From positions 186,001 through 250,000 of the forward strand of contig JAYKXP010000056.1 of NCBI GenBank assembly GCA_037176845.1: DNA of 64,000 nucleotides. Direction: 5' to 3'. Shown piece by piece: positions 45,920 to 57,310 of the stretch (positions within the stretch are counted from its first letter, which is position 1; each line of letters begins with the position of its first letter). The stretch comes from Paramarasmius palmivorus (Eukaryota > Basidiomycota > Agaricomycetes > Agaricales > Marasmiaceae). The notes below the pieces were generated by a model that worked only from the letters and a program-made list of their open reading frames with translations, ran no database searches and was not told where the DNA came from. A program made the translations under genes and the position numbers.

Positions 45920-47165
45920 ATGCCATCCGCGATAATCACCGGTTCAGCTCAAGGTATAGGCAAATCGATCGCCCGTAGCCTTGCTCAAGCAGGCTACGAT
46001 GTTACTATCAACGATCTCCCGTCCCAGAACGACAAGCTCGAGGAGTTCGCGAAGGAAATCGAGGGGATTGGTAGGAAGGTGGTGATATATACGGGTGATG
46101 TATCAGAGGAAACGGATGTCAAAAAGATGATTGCGACTACAGTAGAACAGCTAGGTGGATTGGATGTGGTAGGTGTATATCTACCTGTTATGTCGCGATG
46201 TTGACGATGCTTTTCGCAGATGGTAGCCAACGCAGCTGCGACCGATCTTCGTCTCCTCAAGCCTATATCTGCAGGTTGGAATATTTGCCTCGAGTATCAT
46301 GAAAGGTTTTGCTTAACGATGTCTACACTGATAGCTACCGTTGAAGAATGGGATCGTGTTCACGCCGTCAACACCCGAGGCACGTTCCTATGCTACAAAT
46401 ACGCCGCGGAGCAGATGATTTCTCAGGGACGTGTGGGTAGGATAATAGGCGCCTGCTCAGCATCGGGAAAGAGGGGTGAGTGTCCTTTTGTACTAGGAAC
46501 AAGACCAGAGCTTGAGTAGCTCACCAGGTGATCCGAATATGGCTGCGTATTCGGTGTCAAAGTTCGCTATTAGGGGATTGACACAATGTGCTGGTGCGTC
46601 GTACTAGCGTTTACGCTGGTGTGGGAGTTGGGTCTTATTGTCACCGCAGCTCTCGAATACGGGAAGCATGGGATAACCGTCAATGCGTACTCTCCTGGTT
46701 AGTGTGTATTTCGTTCGTGCTGGTGGTAAAACTGATTGTCGTTACCAGGCGTGGTAAAAACCGAGCTTAGTGCGTTGACCGGTCTGCAATAACTCTTCAA
46801 TCCCTCTTATGTTGGTCATTTAGTCGCGGCACATCTTGGTACGCCATGGATGGACGGCTCCATCAATAAAGTAGGCCTTGCTACTATACTCTGCGGATAT
46901 CGTTTCTCATCCCGGCTCCTTAGTATGTCGAAGTATCAGCACTAGGAAAAGTCGCCGAGATGACAGATATCGCTAAAATCGTGGTCTTCCTGGCATCAAA
47001 AGAGTCAGAGTTCATAACCGGTAAGCCTACCAGCATCATTGCTTAGAGCTTGTACTGATTACATGGGTTTCTAGGTCAAACAGTGAGTATGCCTTGCGTT
47101 GAGACGGTAGACTTGTCTGATGATTTGGATAGCTTAATGTCGATGGTGGACTTCATGTCGATTAA
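45920..47165 (+). CDS. Short-chain dehydrogenase/reductase, acetoin/diacetyl reductase-like (copy D)
   Basis: Tandem paralogue of copy C with the same exon layout: first exon 45920 to about 46168 (MPSAIITGSAQGIGKSIARS), stop at 47163-47165 after LNVDGGLHVD. Visible motifs are TGSAQGIG, MVANAAATDLRLLKP, GACSASGKRG, YSVSKFAIRGLTQCA, HGITVNAYSPGVVKTEL, and SKESEFITGQT. Glycine motif, catalytic Ser, Tyr and Lys are present, so it should be active. Length about 260 residues. The substrate is not predictable. Copy D differs from copy C by scattered substitutions, showing an older duplication than that of copies A and B. Confidence 0.9.
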
Positions 47166-47671
47166 ATCCCATGCTACGAGATATTCAACCCGCTATTGTA
47201 TCTATATCCACAACGACGCGAAAATTGAGCCCGTCGATTTGATCAGGAAGCAGAGGTGGAGAAGGGAAGAAGAGACTTCAACCAGGTCGATAACGCAATC
47301 CTGGACCTGTTCGAAATCGGCACTAGATAAGCCGTCTAGTGTCTCCGGTCTTGATGTGTTCACCTATGCATGTTCCAGAGTGGGTTCTGAGCGAGATGCA
47401 AATGCGAACGATGCGTGTGGGGCAACCCGACTTGGACATGGTGCAAATACGACAGGAGTAAGGGCATCGGCGATTGCTGCAGTGAACGATACGCGGTACC
47501 TTGACTTCAGGCACCGAGGTAGTGAGCAACGTATCCACATTCCACTATCATGATATACTGAATACACGAAAAGCCAGGCACCGTCGAGCTTAGAACTAAT
47601 TATGAAGAATGTACGATAATAGTACTACAAACGTCTCATAACCCATACCGCATATAGACGTGAAATTGCAA
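47166..47671. other. Intergenic region between SDR copy D and syntaxin (convergent)
   Basis: Two genes converge here. The open frame continuing to 47553 on the plus strand lies after the SDR stop and has no motif. Confidence 0.4.
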
Positions 47672-48942
47672 CTAATTCTTGACCGCCCCGAAATAGACAC
47701 CCAATACAATCGCAATAACCGCGATGATAAACATGAATATACCAAAACAGATCCACTTCTTTTTTCGGATGGCTCGCGCTGGGTGATTAGTAGGTTGGTT
47801 AGCAACGCGAGTAAGGAAGCGAGTAAAGAGGAAGGAAACACACCTATATCAACCGCCTTCTCCGTATGCTCAACACCCTTCCTCGTATCAGCCTCGATAT
47901 CCAACGCTTTATTCTCCACAGCCGTGAATGTATAATCTTGTTGTTGAGTTAATGTCGCCATCTACCGCATTGTCAGCACCGCCTCCAGAACAAAAGGGAG
48001 AAGAAAAGGAACGCGCACATCGTTCATCAAAACAGCCACCTCCGCCATCGACTTTTCTAACTTTTTAATCTCCTCATGCCGGGATTGTACTTCAGAGTAG
48101 GCACCCCGACTATCGGCATACCGCGACGAGTCAACGTTGAGGAGAGCTTGCCTGATGAGTTGATCGCCAGAGTCACTTTCGATGGCTTGTTTGACTTCTT
48201 CGGGTGTCGCTTCGGGTTTCACTGGTGTGAATTGGTAACATTAGATTGGTTGAAAAAAGGGTTAGGCAGCGGACGTACCCATACGAAACTGTCGTTCAGC
48301 TCGTTCTCTGACTTTGGCACGGTGATCTTGTTCGACATGTTGGTACTCTTGCAGGACTTCGATGAACTTGGACCGGACGTGTGCGAGCTAGCGAAACCAA
48401 CACCGATCTCGTCAGCTGCGACTCCTGTTTTTAGCGTGTAACACACCCTATTCATACGCATCTCCCCTTCCTGCTGTGTAACCTTTCCCTTCAGCCCCAA
48501 ATCCTTCGTTTCGTTACCCAAAGTCTCGATTTGATTTTTAATTCGGGTGCACAACGATCGAGTATCTTCGACTGTCGAGTCTAGTGTTTTTGCGACGGCA
48601 GTAGATGAGGAAGTGGATGTAGAGTTGATGGATTGTACATGGAGACTCTGGATTGTCCGGATGTTAGAGGTAAGTTGGGATATTGAAGTTTGAAGAGTTG
48701 TTATCTGTGAGAGAAGAGTGTCAGGATTGAGAAGGATGCAGAAGGATCAGAGAGGATGCACCTCTGAGAGAAACTGCTGTGTTGACGATGCCCCAGTCCC
48801 AGTCCCGTTTCCGTTGAAAGTACTCATCTCATGTCCAGACTCTCCGCGCCGTTGAGCCTATGATGTCGACTCTGAGATTATTGGCTGTAGAGATGAAAAA
48901 TGAAGGACATACTCGAGAAGCAGCTAGACGGTCTTGGGCCAT
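47672..48942 (-). CDS. SSO1: Plasma-membrane syntaxin (Sso1/Psy1-type Qa-SNARE)
   Basis: Minus-strand gene starting MAQDRLAASR|AQRRGESGHEMSTF at 48942. Several exons encode the regulatory Habc helices: FLSEITTLQTSISQLTSNIR, then SLCTRIKNQIETLGNETKDL, and LAHVRSKFIEVLQEYQHVEQ followed by DHRAKVRERAERQFRM. The SNARE helix runs SEVQSRHEEIKKLEKSMAEV, AVLMNDM and ATLTQQQDYTFTAVENKALD. The C-terminal anchor is KKKWICFGIFMFIIAVIAIV ending FGAVKN at the stop 47672-47674. This is the standard layout of syntaxin 1/Sso t-SNAREs that drive exocytic vesicle fusion. One exon (EMRMNR to LAHVRSK) can be misread because the intron 5' part is open in another frame. A conserved single-copy housekeeping gene. 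The symbol refers to the yeast orthologue. Confidence 0.9.
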
Positions 48943-50095
48943 GGTGGTAGAGGAGAACGAGCGGGGTCGTTCTGTTACGCAAGACACAGCTAGTCATCGG
49001 AAGCTGCGGTTTCAGTATGTGTTCTATCATTGTTCTATTATGAATTGCGGTGAGAGGCAGTGAAGAGCGGGTCTAAATTGGGCGACGGACGGATGCACGG
49101 CCCATTTTTTGCTGTTATCCGGTGAGTACTGGCTAGGATTTATGGGAATAAAGAGAAACGGACACGCTCTGGGTTCTGAATGGCCTGATTCAACTGGAAT
49201 ATTGATGCACCTGGAAGTGGAATGGACAAGATGTGGTAGTATGTAAAGAGGCGCTGTCGCTGTCCCTCCGATACTTACCGTCGGCCGAAAAACTTTCACA
49301 CCGTCACTCAATGGCTGCCAGCTGCAAAACCATTGACAGTTCTCGTTCAACGTCGGGAAGCTTTTTACACTCACAGCGCTTGATTTAGAACGACCACAAC
49401 CTGACTTCAGGCCGATATCGAAATCCCTGTTGATATGTACGTCCAACAATCCATCGTCCGTAAATACCAACCACGTATTTGGCTGCCGTAGAGTTGACCA
49501 GGGAAAGCGATGATCAATCGAACCCGAACTTCAGCCATGTAATGGAGGAATTAGCGAGGAACCACTTGTCAACATCAAACTTTCTGTCTCTCACACCATG
49601 CTTCAATTTGTAAGTTGCCATCTCCTCCGGCGATTCTGAATCTCTGCAAAGACAACGATACATCTAGGAGATCTCTGCGAGTATACTTCAGCTTGGGGAC
49701 AACTAGCTGAAAGCCCCATGCAGTACGATGTGATGTCTCTGAGAGATTGGACCCTTCCTCTTGCACACTTTTGGCCGAATTTCCGATGTGCATTGGAACA
49801 TTCGGCCCTGGGGACTTGGAAGTGAAGACAAAGCAGAGCCGGGGTCGTATCATCAACTCCCTGGATCCAATGACTCGACCCTCGGTCTCAATAAACGACG
49901 AGACTGACTATAGTACTGCAGGTATCTTTGGGGTTCAACTCAGTTCAACTCCCTGAATCGGAATGCCGCAGCTCTGGTTAGTTGATTCCTCAGATCTTCA
50001 GATACCGGTACCACATAGTTGAGTAGTTGAGAGATGGGCCCGAGAATCTCCCTCGGGCCCGAAATGGTGGCCTGAGAATCTTGGCGTGGCCCAGG
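48943..50095. other. Gene-poor stretch upstream of the syntaxin gene
   Basis: Contains the syntaxin promoter. Two minus-strand open frames (49027-49470 and 49575-49856) have coding-like composition, but no motif and no clear connection. They may be one unrecognised hypothetical gene. Confidence 0.3.
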
Positions 50096-50101
50096 CACGT
50101 G
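50096..50101. promoter_or_regulatory. CACGTG core of the shared promoter module (gene F3)
   Basis: CACGTG 80 bases before the F3 start, in CTTGGCGTGGCCCAGGCACG TGGGCGCGTAG, followed by GTAAATAAAAAAGGGGCGATC. Matches the modules of F1, F2 and F4. Confidence 0.65.
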
Positions 50102-50180
50102 GGCGCGTAGCGTGTAAATAAAAAAGGGGCGATCCACGACATTTGCTTTCTCCCATAACCATCACCTTCTCTCTTCCGCT

Positions 50181-52689
50181 ATGCCTGGAAACGTTCGCAG
50201 GTCTACTAGAATCAAGATCAATCGAGAAAACCAAGCCGCTGACGAGCTTGGAACCTCAAAACGTGCTCATGAAACCGACCCCGAGGATGGTAAATGTTTA
50301 TACTTCCTTGCATTGAAAATATCACGTCCTAATTGCCTTTAGATTACGACGAGAAACCCCAGAAGAAGCGAGTCAAGAGCGGTGCTACGAAAAAGAAGAA
50401 ACAGCAATCTACAATCGTGGCCCCAGCCAAACCGAGGAAAAGGCGAGGCGCAAGTTTGAGCATGATGGTTGAGCAGCCGATTGATATCATTCTTACGGTA
50501 CGTAGTACAACACTGAAACTCATTGCAAGCTGATCAAAACCCACTTGCAGATTTGTCAATTCATTGCCACTCCGCGGGACTTTGTTTCGCTAATGCAAGT
50601 CAGCCACGCATTCTTCAACCTCCTCTCTTCACATGCAATCGGGAAATGGACGGACTTGCGAGCAGAGTTTAAGACACCGGATCCTTTACCGGGGATGTCT
50701 GAAGTAGAGTGGGCTATGTTATTGCTTGGGGAGCCCAGATGTGAGGTGTGTCTAATTTCCGAGAACCTCACCAAGTATAGTCGTTTACACATTGTTCCCA
50801 TATCTAATAGGTGTGCGGAAGGAAAAATAAGCTGCATGTCCATCCCATTTTCATGTTCAGGAAACGACTTTGCGGAACTTGTTTCAAGTATCGGTGGGTT
50901 GCTCTCCCTGTCGTGATACTTCAGCTCATCCTAGACATGATGTTAGAGCCATAAATCAGATTGATATTCGAGCCGATTACTACCGTGACCTGGCCTATCA
51001 AGAAATCTTCGGTGTGGTTCCGCATATGACGCGTTCGTAGTCGTATTTTTTAATTCTGCCTACGGAATGCCCACTAACGATCTGGATTCTAGTGGGATAT
51101 GAACGTGTATCCAACTGGTATTATAGCCGCGAGGAAGTCGAAAAGGTTCTTAAGGACCTCAAACGCTTAAGATCGAAACCGTACGCGGCAACATCTGCCT
51201 ACCTACTATCTGGGCGAAAATCTCGGGATGAAAAGAACAATGTGAGTCCGAGAAATGCGATCCGGAAGTAAGGAATCACTGAGCGCTCCCGCAGCTATAC
51301 CAGCACGCATGGGACTGGATATGCGATTACAAAGGCCGTGAAGATGATGAGGTTTGCGGTGTTAGATCAAATGCGTAAGTGCTACAATCTATGACCCTTA
51401 TTTTAAACATGCTCACTTGTCCACCAGTATTCAACAGCGACTCATAGAACTAGGATACCGCGAAACACACGTGGAAATAATCTCCGCCTCAGTAACATTT
51501 CGGAAACCCAAAGTCGTGAACGATCGTGGTATGTACCAATGACGATACATGGTTTCGAGTGCCTCTGACGACCGAATAAATACAGAATGGGAAAATATCA
51601 AAGAAAAGGTACTTGACGAGATGAAGGATCATCGCGTCCAGTTGGTCTTACAGGATCCGTTTGTCGCGGATTTCACTACACGAAGTGGATTAATGCGGGC
51701 AGCGCATACGCAGTTCAAAAAGTCTCTTGCACCTGGTACATGGATCAATCAACCCCCGATTGAAAGGATCTCCAAATTCTCTCGGGTATTAGAACTTCTC
51801 ATTGCGCCGGACGACGTCGTGTGGACCACCCAGGACTTTGTTGACGCTATTGAATCTCACCGGTCCGACATCGAACAGTGGGGAGTTTCCGTTACTATTT
51901 CAAGTGGCGTATCCCACACCGGTATCAACTACCTTGCGCAAAGGTCCCTTGGCCAAGACTTTACGGGCGAGTACCCCAAGATGCACGATAACGCCTACTA
52001 TTCCCCCAACCACGCAGAGGATTGCAATCAACTCGCTGTCTACCAATTTCAGTGCTGTTATTGTTATCCGACGCGTGATGAAATGATCCTTTCTTTAGAT
52101 GTGGCGTTCAATCATAATGATTGCCAATCGAAGTGCAAGACTCTTGAATTAATTCCGGGAAAGCCGTCACTTCGTATCTGCAGTCCGCATTATGTGCAGA
52201 TACAGATTTTGTATTTGACTGGGATGGATATTAGTACGACGACGGTTGATGAGATGGATAATAGAGGAGATATTTTTAGGTGTTTGGAGTGTGCGGTTTC
52301 CACTGATCCTGAGAGACAGAGTCGTTCCATTGCAACTTGGAGGGAATGTGTGAGTGCAAGTTCTTGGATTTTGATAGTGATCCGGCGACTGATCATCCTC
52401 CTTCCGGCTTTTAGGTTCTTCGACACCGTCATATTTGGATTGACCCAGATAGCATCAAATTTGAACTTGTTCGTGAAAAGATGGAAGACGACCGGAAATT
52501 TTGGACCTGCGCATGTTGTAATGTACATGTGGATGCGTTGGTGACCAGAAGGGAGGTGTATGAGCATCTTTTGAATGTGTGAGTGTTTGCGGTCTATGTT
52601 TTCAAATCCTCCGCTGAATCAAGATTCATAGTCATGCGATTACCAACCCTAGTTTGCCGGAACATTTCCGTTACGCAGGGAAGTACTGA
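50181..52689 (+). CDS. F-box/zinc-finger family protein, member F3
   Basis: About 11 exons, roughly 640 residues; the first are 50181-50289, 50343-50497, 50551-50745 and 50811-50893, and the largest is about 51584-52348. Start MPGNVRRSTRIKINRENQAA, stop 52687-52689 after HFRYAGKY. Parts in order: KPRKRRGASLSMMVEQPIDI (basic signal leading into the F-box-like block), FVSLMQVSHAFFNLLSSHAI, DPLPGMSEVEWAMLLLGEPR, zinc ribbon CEVCGRKNKL ... RLCGTC, YYSREEVEKVLKDLKRLRSK (coiled), a middle domain with RVLELLIAPDDVV, TGEYPKM and YQFQCCYC, DNRGDIFRCLECAVSTD, and a terminal CACCNVHVDALVTRREV...H...H finger. The F-box implies docking to Skp1; the target is unknown. It begins the plus-strand cluster opposite in direction to F1/F2. 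Confidence 0.82.
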
Positions 52690-52931
52690 CGCGTAGTCGT
52701 CTCATCAATACCCTAGAACCTTGAGCTGTTATTGTTAGGATGTACAAGAAAGAACAGGAGATACCAAATGTAATTTTAATCCCCGGCGCTTGGAGCAATC
52801 TTTAGGCGTGTTACAGCATGGAGTGAGTGGGTCTGGTGTTGTAAGTCGTGAATGATGCCGTTCTGGAAAGGTAAGTCACAGAACGACACGAATGACAAAA
52901 GAGGACAGGAATAGGGGTTTGGCAGCCATAG

Positions 52932-52937
52932 CACGTG
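52932..52937. promoter_or_regulatory. CACGTG core of the shared promoter module (gene F4)
   Basis: CACGTG about 90 bases before the F4 start, in CATAGCACGTGGGCGCGTTT followed by CGGTAAACAAAATGGGCGATC. Same order of elements as upstream of F1-F3. Confidence 0.65.
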
Positions 52938-53024
52938 GGCGCGTTTCGGTAAACAAAATGGGCGATCAATAACCTTCGCCCGCATCTTTGTCCACACCAT
53001 CACGTACTTTTCGCCCGAGTTTCG

Positions 53025-55498
53025 ATGGCCGACAAGATCCGCAAGTCTTCCAGACTCAGAGAGGTCCACGAAAAGCAAATTACTGGGGACGAGGCTGGAC
53101 AGCCTGGAAAGTCGAGACGTGGTCATGAAACCGACTCTGACGACGGTAAGTTTTGCTTGACAGACCCCATGTACTTGTTTAGATCTGACTATCTCACCAG
53201 ACTATGACGACAAACCTCGGAAAAAGCGAGCCAACTACCGGAAACCGAAGAAGAGAGAACAGCAGAAAAACGCCAAAACAAGGAGAATGCGAGGTGCATA
53301 TCGGAGCACCATGGTTGACCTGCCTTTAGATATCATTCTCGTGGTGCGTATACATAGCTCCCTGACATCCATTGGATCTCGACTGAAACACTTGAAAAAG
53401 ATTTGTGGATTCATTACCACTCCGCGAGACTTTGTATCACTAATGCTGGTCAATCATACAACCTACAACCTTCTATCTACACATGCAATGGCGACTTGGA
53501 CGGGCATGCGAGCGGAGTATTGGATACCTGATCCTTTGCCGGGTATGTCTGAAGCAGAGTGGGCTGTTTTGTTGCTCGGCGAGTCCAAATGCGAGGTGTG
53601 TATGTTGTTATGATTAGAAGCGACCTACCTAAGCCAAATTATTGCATCTAGGCTTGCCGGCATGATAAGCGATATGCTTATCCCGCCTTCATGTTCAAGA
53701 AACGACTCTGCACCACTTGTCTCGGGAAACGGTACGTTACGTTCCTATTCGTAAGGCGCCCTGTGCACTCATGCCCAAAACAGAGCCTTAAAAGAGGCCG
53801 ATATACGACATGAGTACTCTGAGTGCGGCGAAGAAATACTTGACATTGTCCCACATACAGAAAGTTCGTATCCGATCCTCCGATGAATCATTTCCCTGCT
53901 CAATATCTGGCATTTCAACTTTTAGCCCATCGCAACAAATACTATAGTCTTGAGGAGGTCGGGAAGGTCTTCGAGGAGCTTAAGGCATCGAAATTACAAA
54001 ATCCTGCGGAACGAAAGGCCTACATCGAGTCTAGAAAAGCAACTCGGGATCAACACAACTCTGTAAGTACATACACATCCAAAGTCGTCCACTCATGAAT
54101 CGTATGGTTGCAGCTGTATTGTCGCGCACGATACTGGGTAGAGAACTACGATCTCCGTGAAAAGGACGTGCTTTGCGCTAATAGGGCGAAGGCGTGAGTG
54201 TTATTGTGTGATTTTCTCTTCCACAGAATCTAATTGTCACTTAGCATCGAGGAGCGGTTCGTAGAGCTGGGATATTGTGAAAAGGATGCCCAAGCAGTTT
54301 CGAGGTTAGGCAAATTTTGTGTACCTAAGGAACTTAACAATCATGGTATGCAGCGTTGACCTTTCACTGCTCTAAATGCGTTTGACACCCAATTCTAACA
54401 CCAGAATGGAACCTCATCAAAGATAGGGCACTTGACGAGATGAACGTGCATCGGGTCATGCTGTTTTGCATTGGCTACGGTACTGGAATATTTTCTCAAC
54501 GACGCGAGTTAGTTCGAGAAACCTATACTAGGTTCAAAATGTCCCTTCCTCCCGGTAAATGGCTTCGTACACCCACCGTCGGCACCGTTTGCAAATTTCC
54601 AGAGGTACTTAAGGTCATTGTTATGCCGGACAAAGCCGTATGCACCCTCCAGGATGTTATCGGTGCTCTGGAGTCTCACCGCTTCGCTATCGAGAACTGG
54701 ACAGACCCTATTCACCTTGTAGGCAGCGTGGATCATGACACAGTCACCAAGATTTCAAAAACGGCTTTTGGTCCAACCTTTACGGGCGAGTATCCCAAAA
54801 TGCTAGATGATGGTCCCAGACATGCAAGGAATTGGGAAAAGCTTGCCATCTACGGATTCCAGTGTCATAGTCTTTGCCTTCATCCGTTCGCATTCACGTC
54901 CTTGGATGTGGCACTCTGTCACAAAGCCCGCACCACTCGGCAGGGATTCATGCAACTTCTTCCAGATCAACAGTCGATTGAAGTCACGATCCCGCATTAT
55001 GTGCATATACAGCTTATATACCTCTCTGGACTACGGATTGATACTGCGACTGCTGACGACATGGATAATCGAGGAGACTTTTTTAAATGCCTCGAATGTG
55101 CAGCGTCTGCTGATCTGGAGAAGCGAGCGAGCTCTATTGTTACTTGGAGGGAATGTGTGAGTATTGTTTCGCATATTTATTACCTCAGGATAGCTCATCA
55201 TGTTCTATGTTTTGGATTGCAGGTTACTCGACATCGTCATACCCAGGATGACCCCGATGGCATTAAATTTGAAGTTGTCCACGAGGAGATCGAGGATGTC
55301 CGAAAATATTGGACTTGCGCGCGTTGTAATGTTCATGTTGAGGCGCTGGTGACTCGAAGGGAAGTTTGTAAGCACCTCTTGGATGTGTTCGTATTTCTGC
55401 TTGGTTTTTGTACCCCTTTACACTAAATCAGGATTTCTAGTCATTCGATCGCGGAGCCAAGCGTACCAGGAGACTTTATGTACGCAGGAGAGTACTGA
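53025..55498 (+). CDS. F-box/zinc-finger family protein, member F4
   Basis: Start MADKIRKSSRLREVHEKQIT at 53025, stop 55496-55498 after FMYAGEY. The layout follows F3: basic N-terminus, F-box-like DLPLDIIL ... ICGFITTPRDFVSLMLVNHT, DPLPGMSEAEWAVLLLGESK, ribbon with CEACRHDK and LCTTC, YYSLEEVGKVFEELKASK, the large exon (about 54405-55156) with FPEVLKVIVMPDKAV, TGEYPKM, YGFQCHSLC and PHYVHIQLIYLSGLRI, DNRGDFFKCLECAASAD, then HRHTQDDPDGIKFEVVHEEI and the finger CARCNVHVEALVTRREV. The zinc pair in YGFQC has wider spacing than in the paralogues. No break found, so it is probably functional. Confidence 0.8.
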
Positions 55499-55639
55499 AT
55501 TCTGCTTTACTGAGATTATTCCGTTGGATATCTCTGTAATGGATTACTTCAAAGGAACAAGATATATACTGTATGACTGGATGCTACTGCCCTCGAGGCT
55601 AGGAATGATCATCGTTTGAGTTCCAGTTTTGTGCCTCTT

Positions 55640-56163
55640 TGAGCACATACTTAAGAGCATTAATGTCAACAGGGGCGTCGCGTCGCGTGGTCGGTGCACG
55701 TGGTCACGCGTCCCAAACTAAAATTTTATCTTGCATCTTCGTCCGTAACCACCACATTCCCTGCACCGATTTATCTGTTTCCCCAGGTGCTCAAGCTTAT
55801 TGTGCCAGACACTGTCGGATACATATCCGAGGACTTCGCAACCGCTCTAGAATCATAGTACCATCTTTCTTTGAATTACAGGTTAATCAACATCGTCATA
55901 CGCAAGATGACCCTGATGGTGTAGAATTTGAACTCGTCCATGAGAAGATTGAAGATGTTCGAAAGTGCTGGGCCTGTGCGCACTGCAATATCCATATCGA
56001 TGCGTTGGTCACCCCAAAGGAGGTCCAGGATCATCTTTTGTCTATGTCACGGTGAGTGTTTCTGTTTTTTTCTTCTAGTTCCTCTTTCCACTAAACCGTG
56101 CTTCAATCATTCAAGTTCAGAAACTAGTGTGACAAGAGATTTCCTCTACGCAGGGCAGTACTG
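55640..56163 (+). pseudogene. Relic of an F-box/zinc-finger family gene (F5), internal deletion
   Basis: A promoter-like part containing CACGTG (55697-55702) is followed by a piece reading VLKLIVPDTVGYISEDFATA, from the middle of the family, then directly by the C-terminal exon HRHTQDDPDGVEFELVHEKI and CAHCNIHIDALVTPKEV, and the last exon ending FLYAGQY. The F-box, zinc ribbon and most of the large exon are missing. The 3' flank resembles that of F3. It is a deletion derivative and cannot encode a normal product. Confidence 0.75.
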
Positions 56164-57310
56164 ACGCATTGTCGTCTCATTTTTACACTTCTTCCTAGAG
56201 CCTTGAACGTTTGAACCGTCATCCTTATAATGTACCGTAAAGCACAAGAGATATCAAACGCAATTCTGCGCTTGAGGGTCGATTCGATGATCTTCTATGC
56301 CTGAATTAGAACAATCTCCCGCCTGAATTAGAACAATCTCTCGCCTGAATGACTTCAACGACTGTGTTCGACAATGTTGTAAGTTTCAAGCAATGACAAG
56401 AGTCTATGAAGCGAAAAACGCTGTCGGCCGAAAGGCCCGATGACCAAACGTCACGACGTAAGTATTGCGTGCAACTTACACCAGAACCACCATCAAATTC
56501 AACTCTTCTCTGTGCTATCTTCCTCCGTCTTGTACTCTCTGGACCTCTAGGTTATCTCCAAAGTTAGCCAAACTACCAGGTTCAAGTGGGGATAGAACAG
56601 CTATTGGCCCTTGAATCGGCTGGTACAAAATGAGCTGTAACGACAATGTTGGTAAGTTTTTCTCAGTTCACGAATGGTCGGAACATGGTGATCCCACTGA
56701 CTGACTTTTGGATGGGCCGAATAGGTAGTTGTGCAAGCTCTGTGTGCACCACCTTCGCTGCCTGTCTACATTGAATGCCTGAAATGCGAATGAACTTACC
56801 GATGCGAGCGGCCACCGGCCAACGTGGTGTCTCTGTAGTACACCTTGGCAGCGCGGCCCTGGACGCCACCTCAAAAGGTTCAGATGGCGAGCACATATAA
56901 AGGTGACCGTTAGATATCCACTCTAGCTGTGGACTCGGTGGATTGGGATGTTCAGGGTTTAGGATGCGGGTTTGAAGGCAGATATGGCATTTTCATGCAT
57001 TATGAGGATGGTATCTGTTCGTTGGTGTTATGTACCCTGTGTAAAACCCTGAATTCGCCAAGGAAACGCGACGAAGAAAGATCTGGATTGCGGAGTGTCC
57101 GCCACGTGCCTCTCCTTCGGAGTTCGAAACGCGCTTCCCTTTCATTTCAACTCTTCTCTTCTCCAAATCCAGACTGCTGCTTTATCGTGTGCAAGCACTC
57201 GCAACACTGACTGGATTCAATTAGGCTTTGATGTCATCAAAGTCTCAAAAAGCCCAAAGGATTCGCCCACGTTCCCTTTCAATTTTTTCTTCTTTTCCCC
57301 CATTACCACC
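56164..57310. other. Intergenic region upstream of the helicase gene
   Basis: About 1.1 kb with no gene that I can support. An imperfect 21-base repeat of GCCTGAATTAGAACAATCTC occurs near 56300-56345. A pyrimidine-rich stretch lies just before the helicase start. Confidence 0.4.

Noticed and set aside
48219..48441. Alternative reading of the third syntaxin exon as a Ser-rich segment (GVAADEIGVGFASS)
   Set aside because: It is the retained intron and exon in another frame; the LAHVRSKFIEVLQEYQ frame is the conserved Habc helix.
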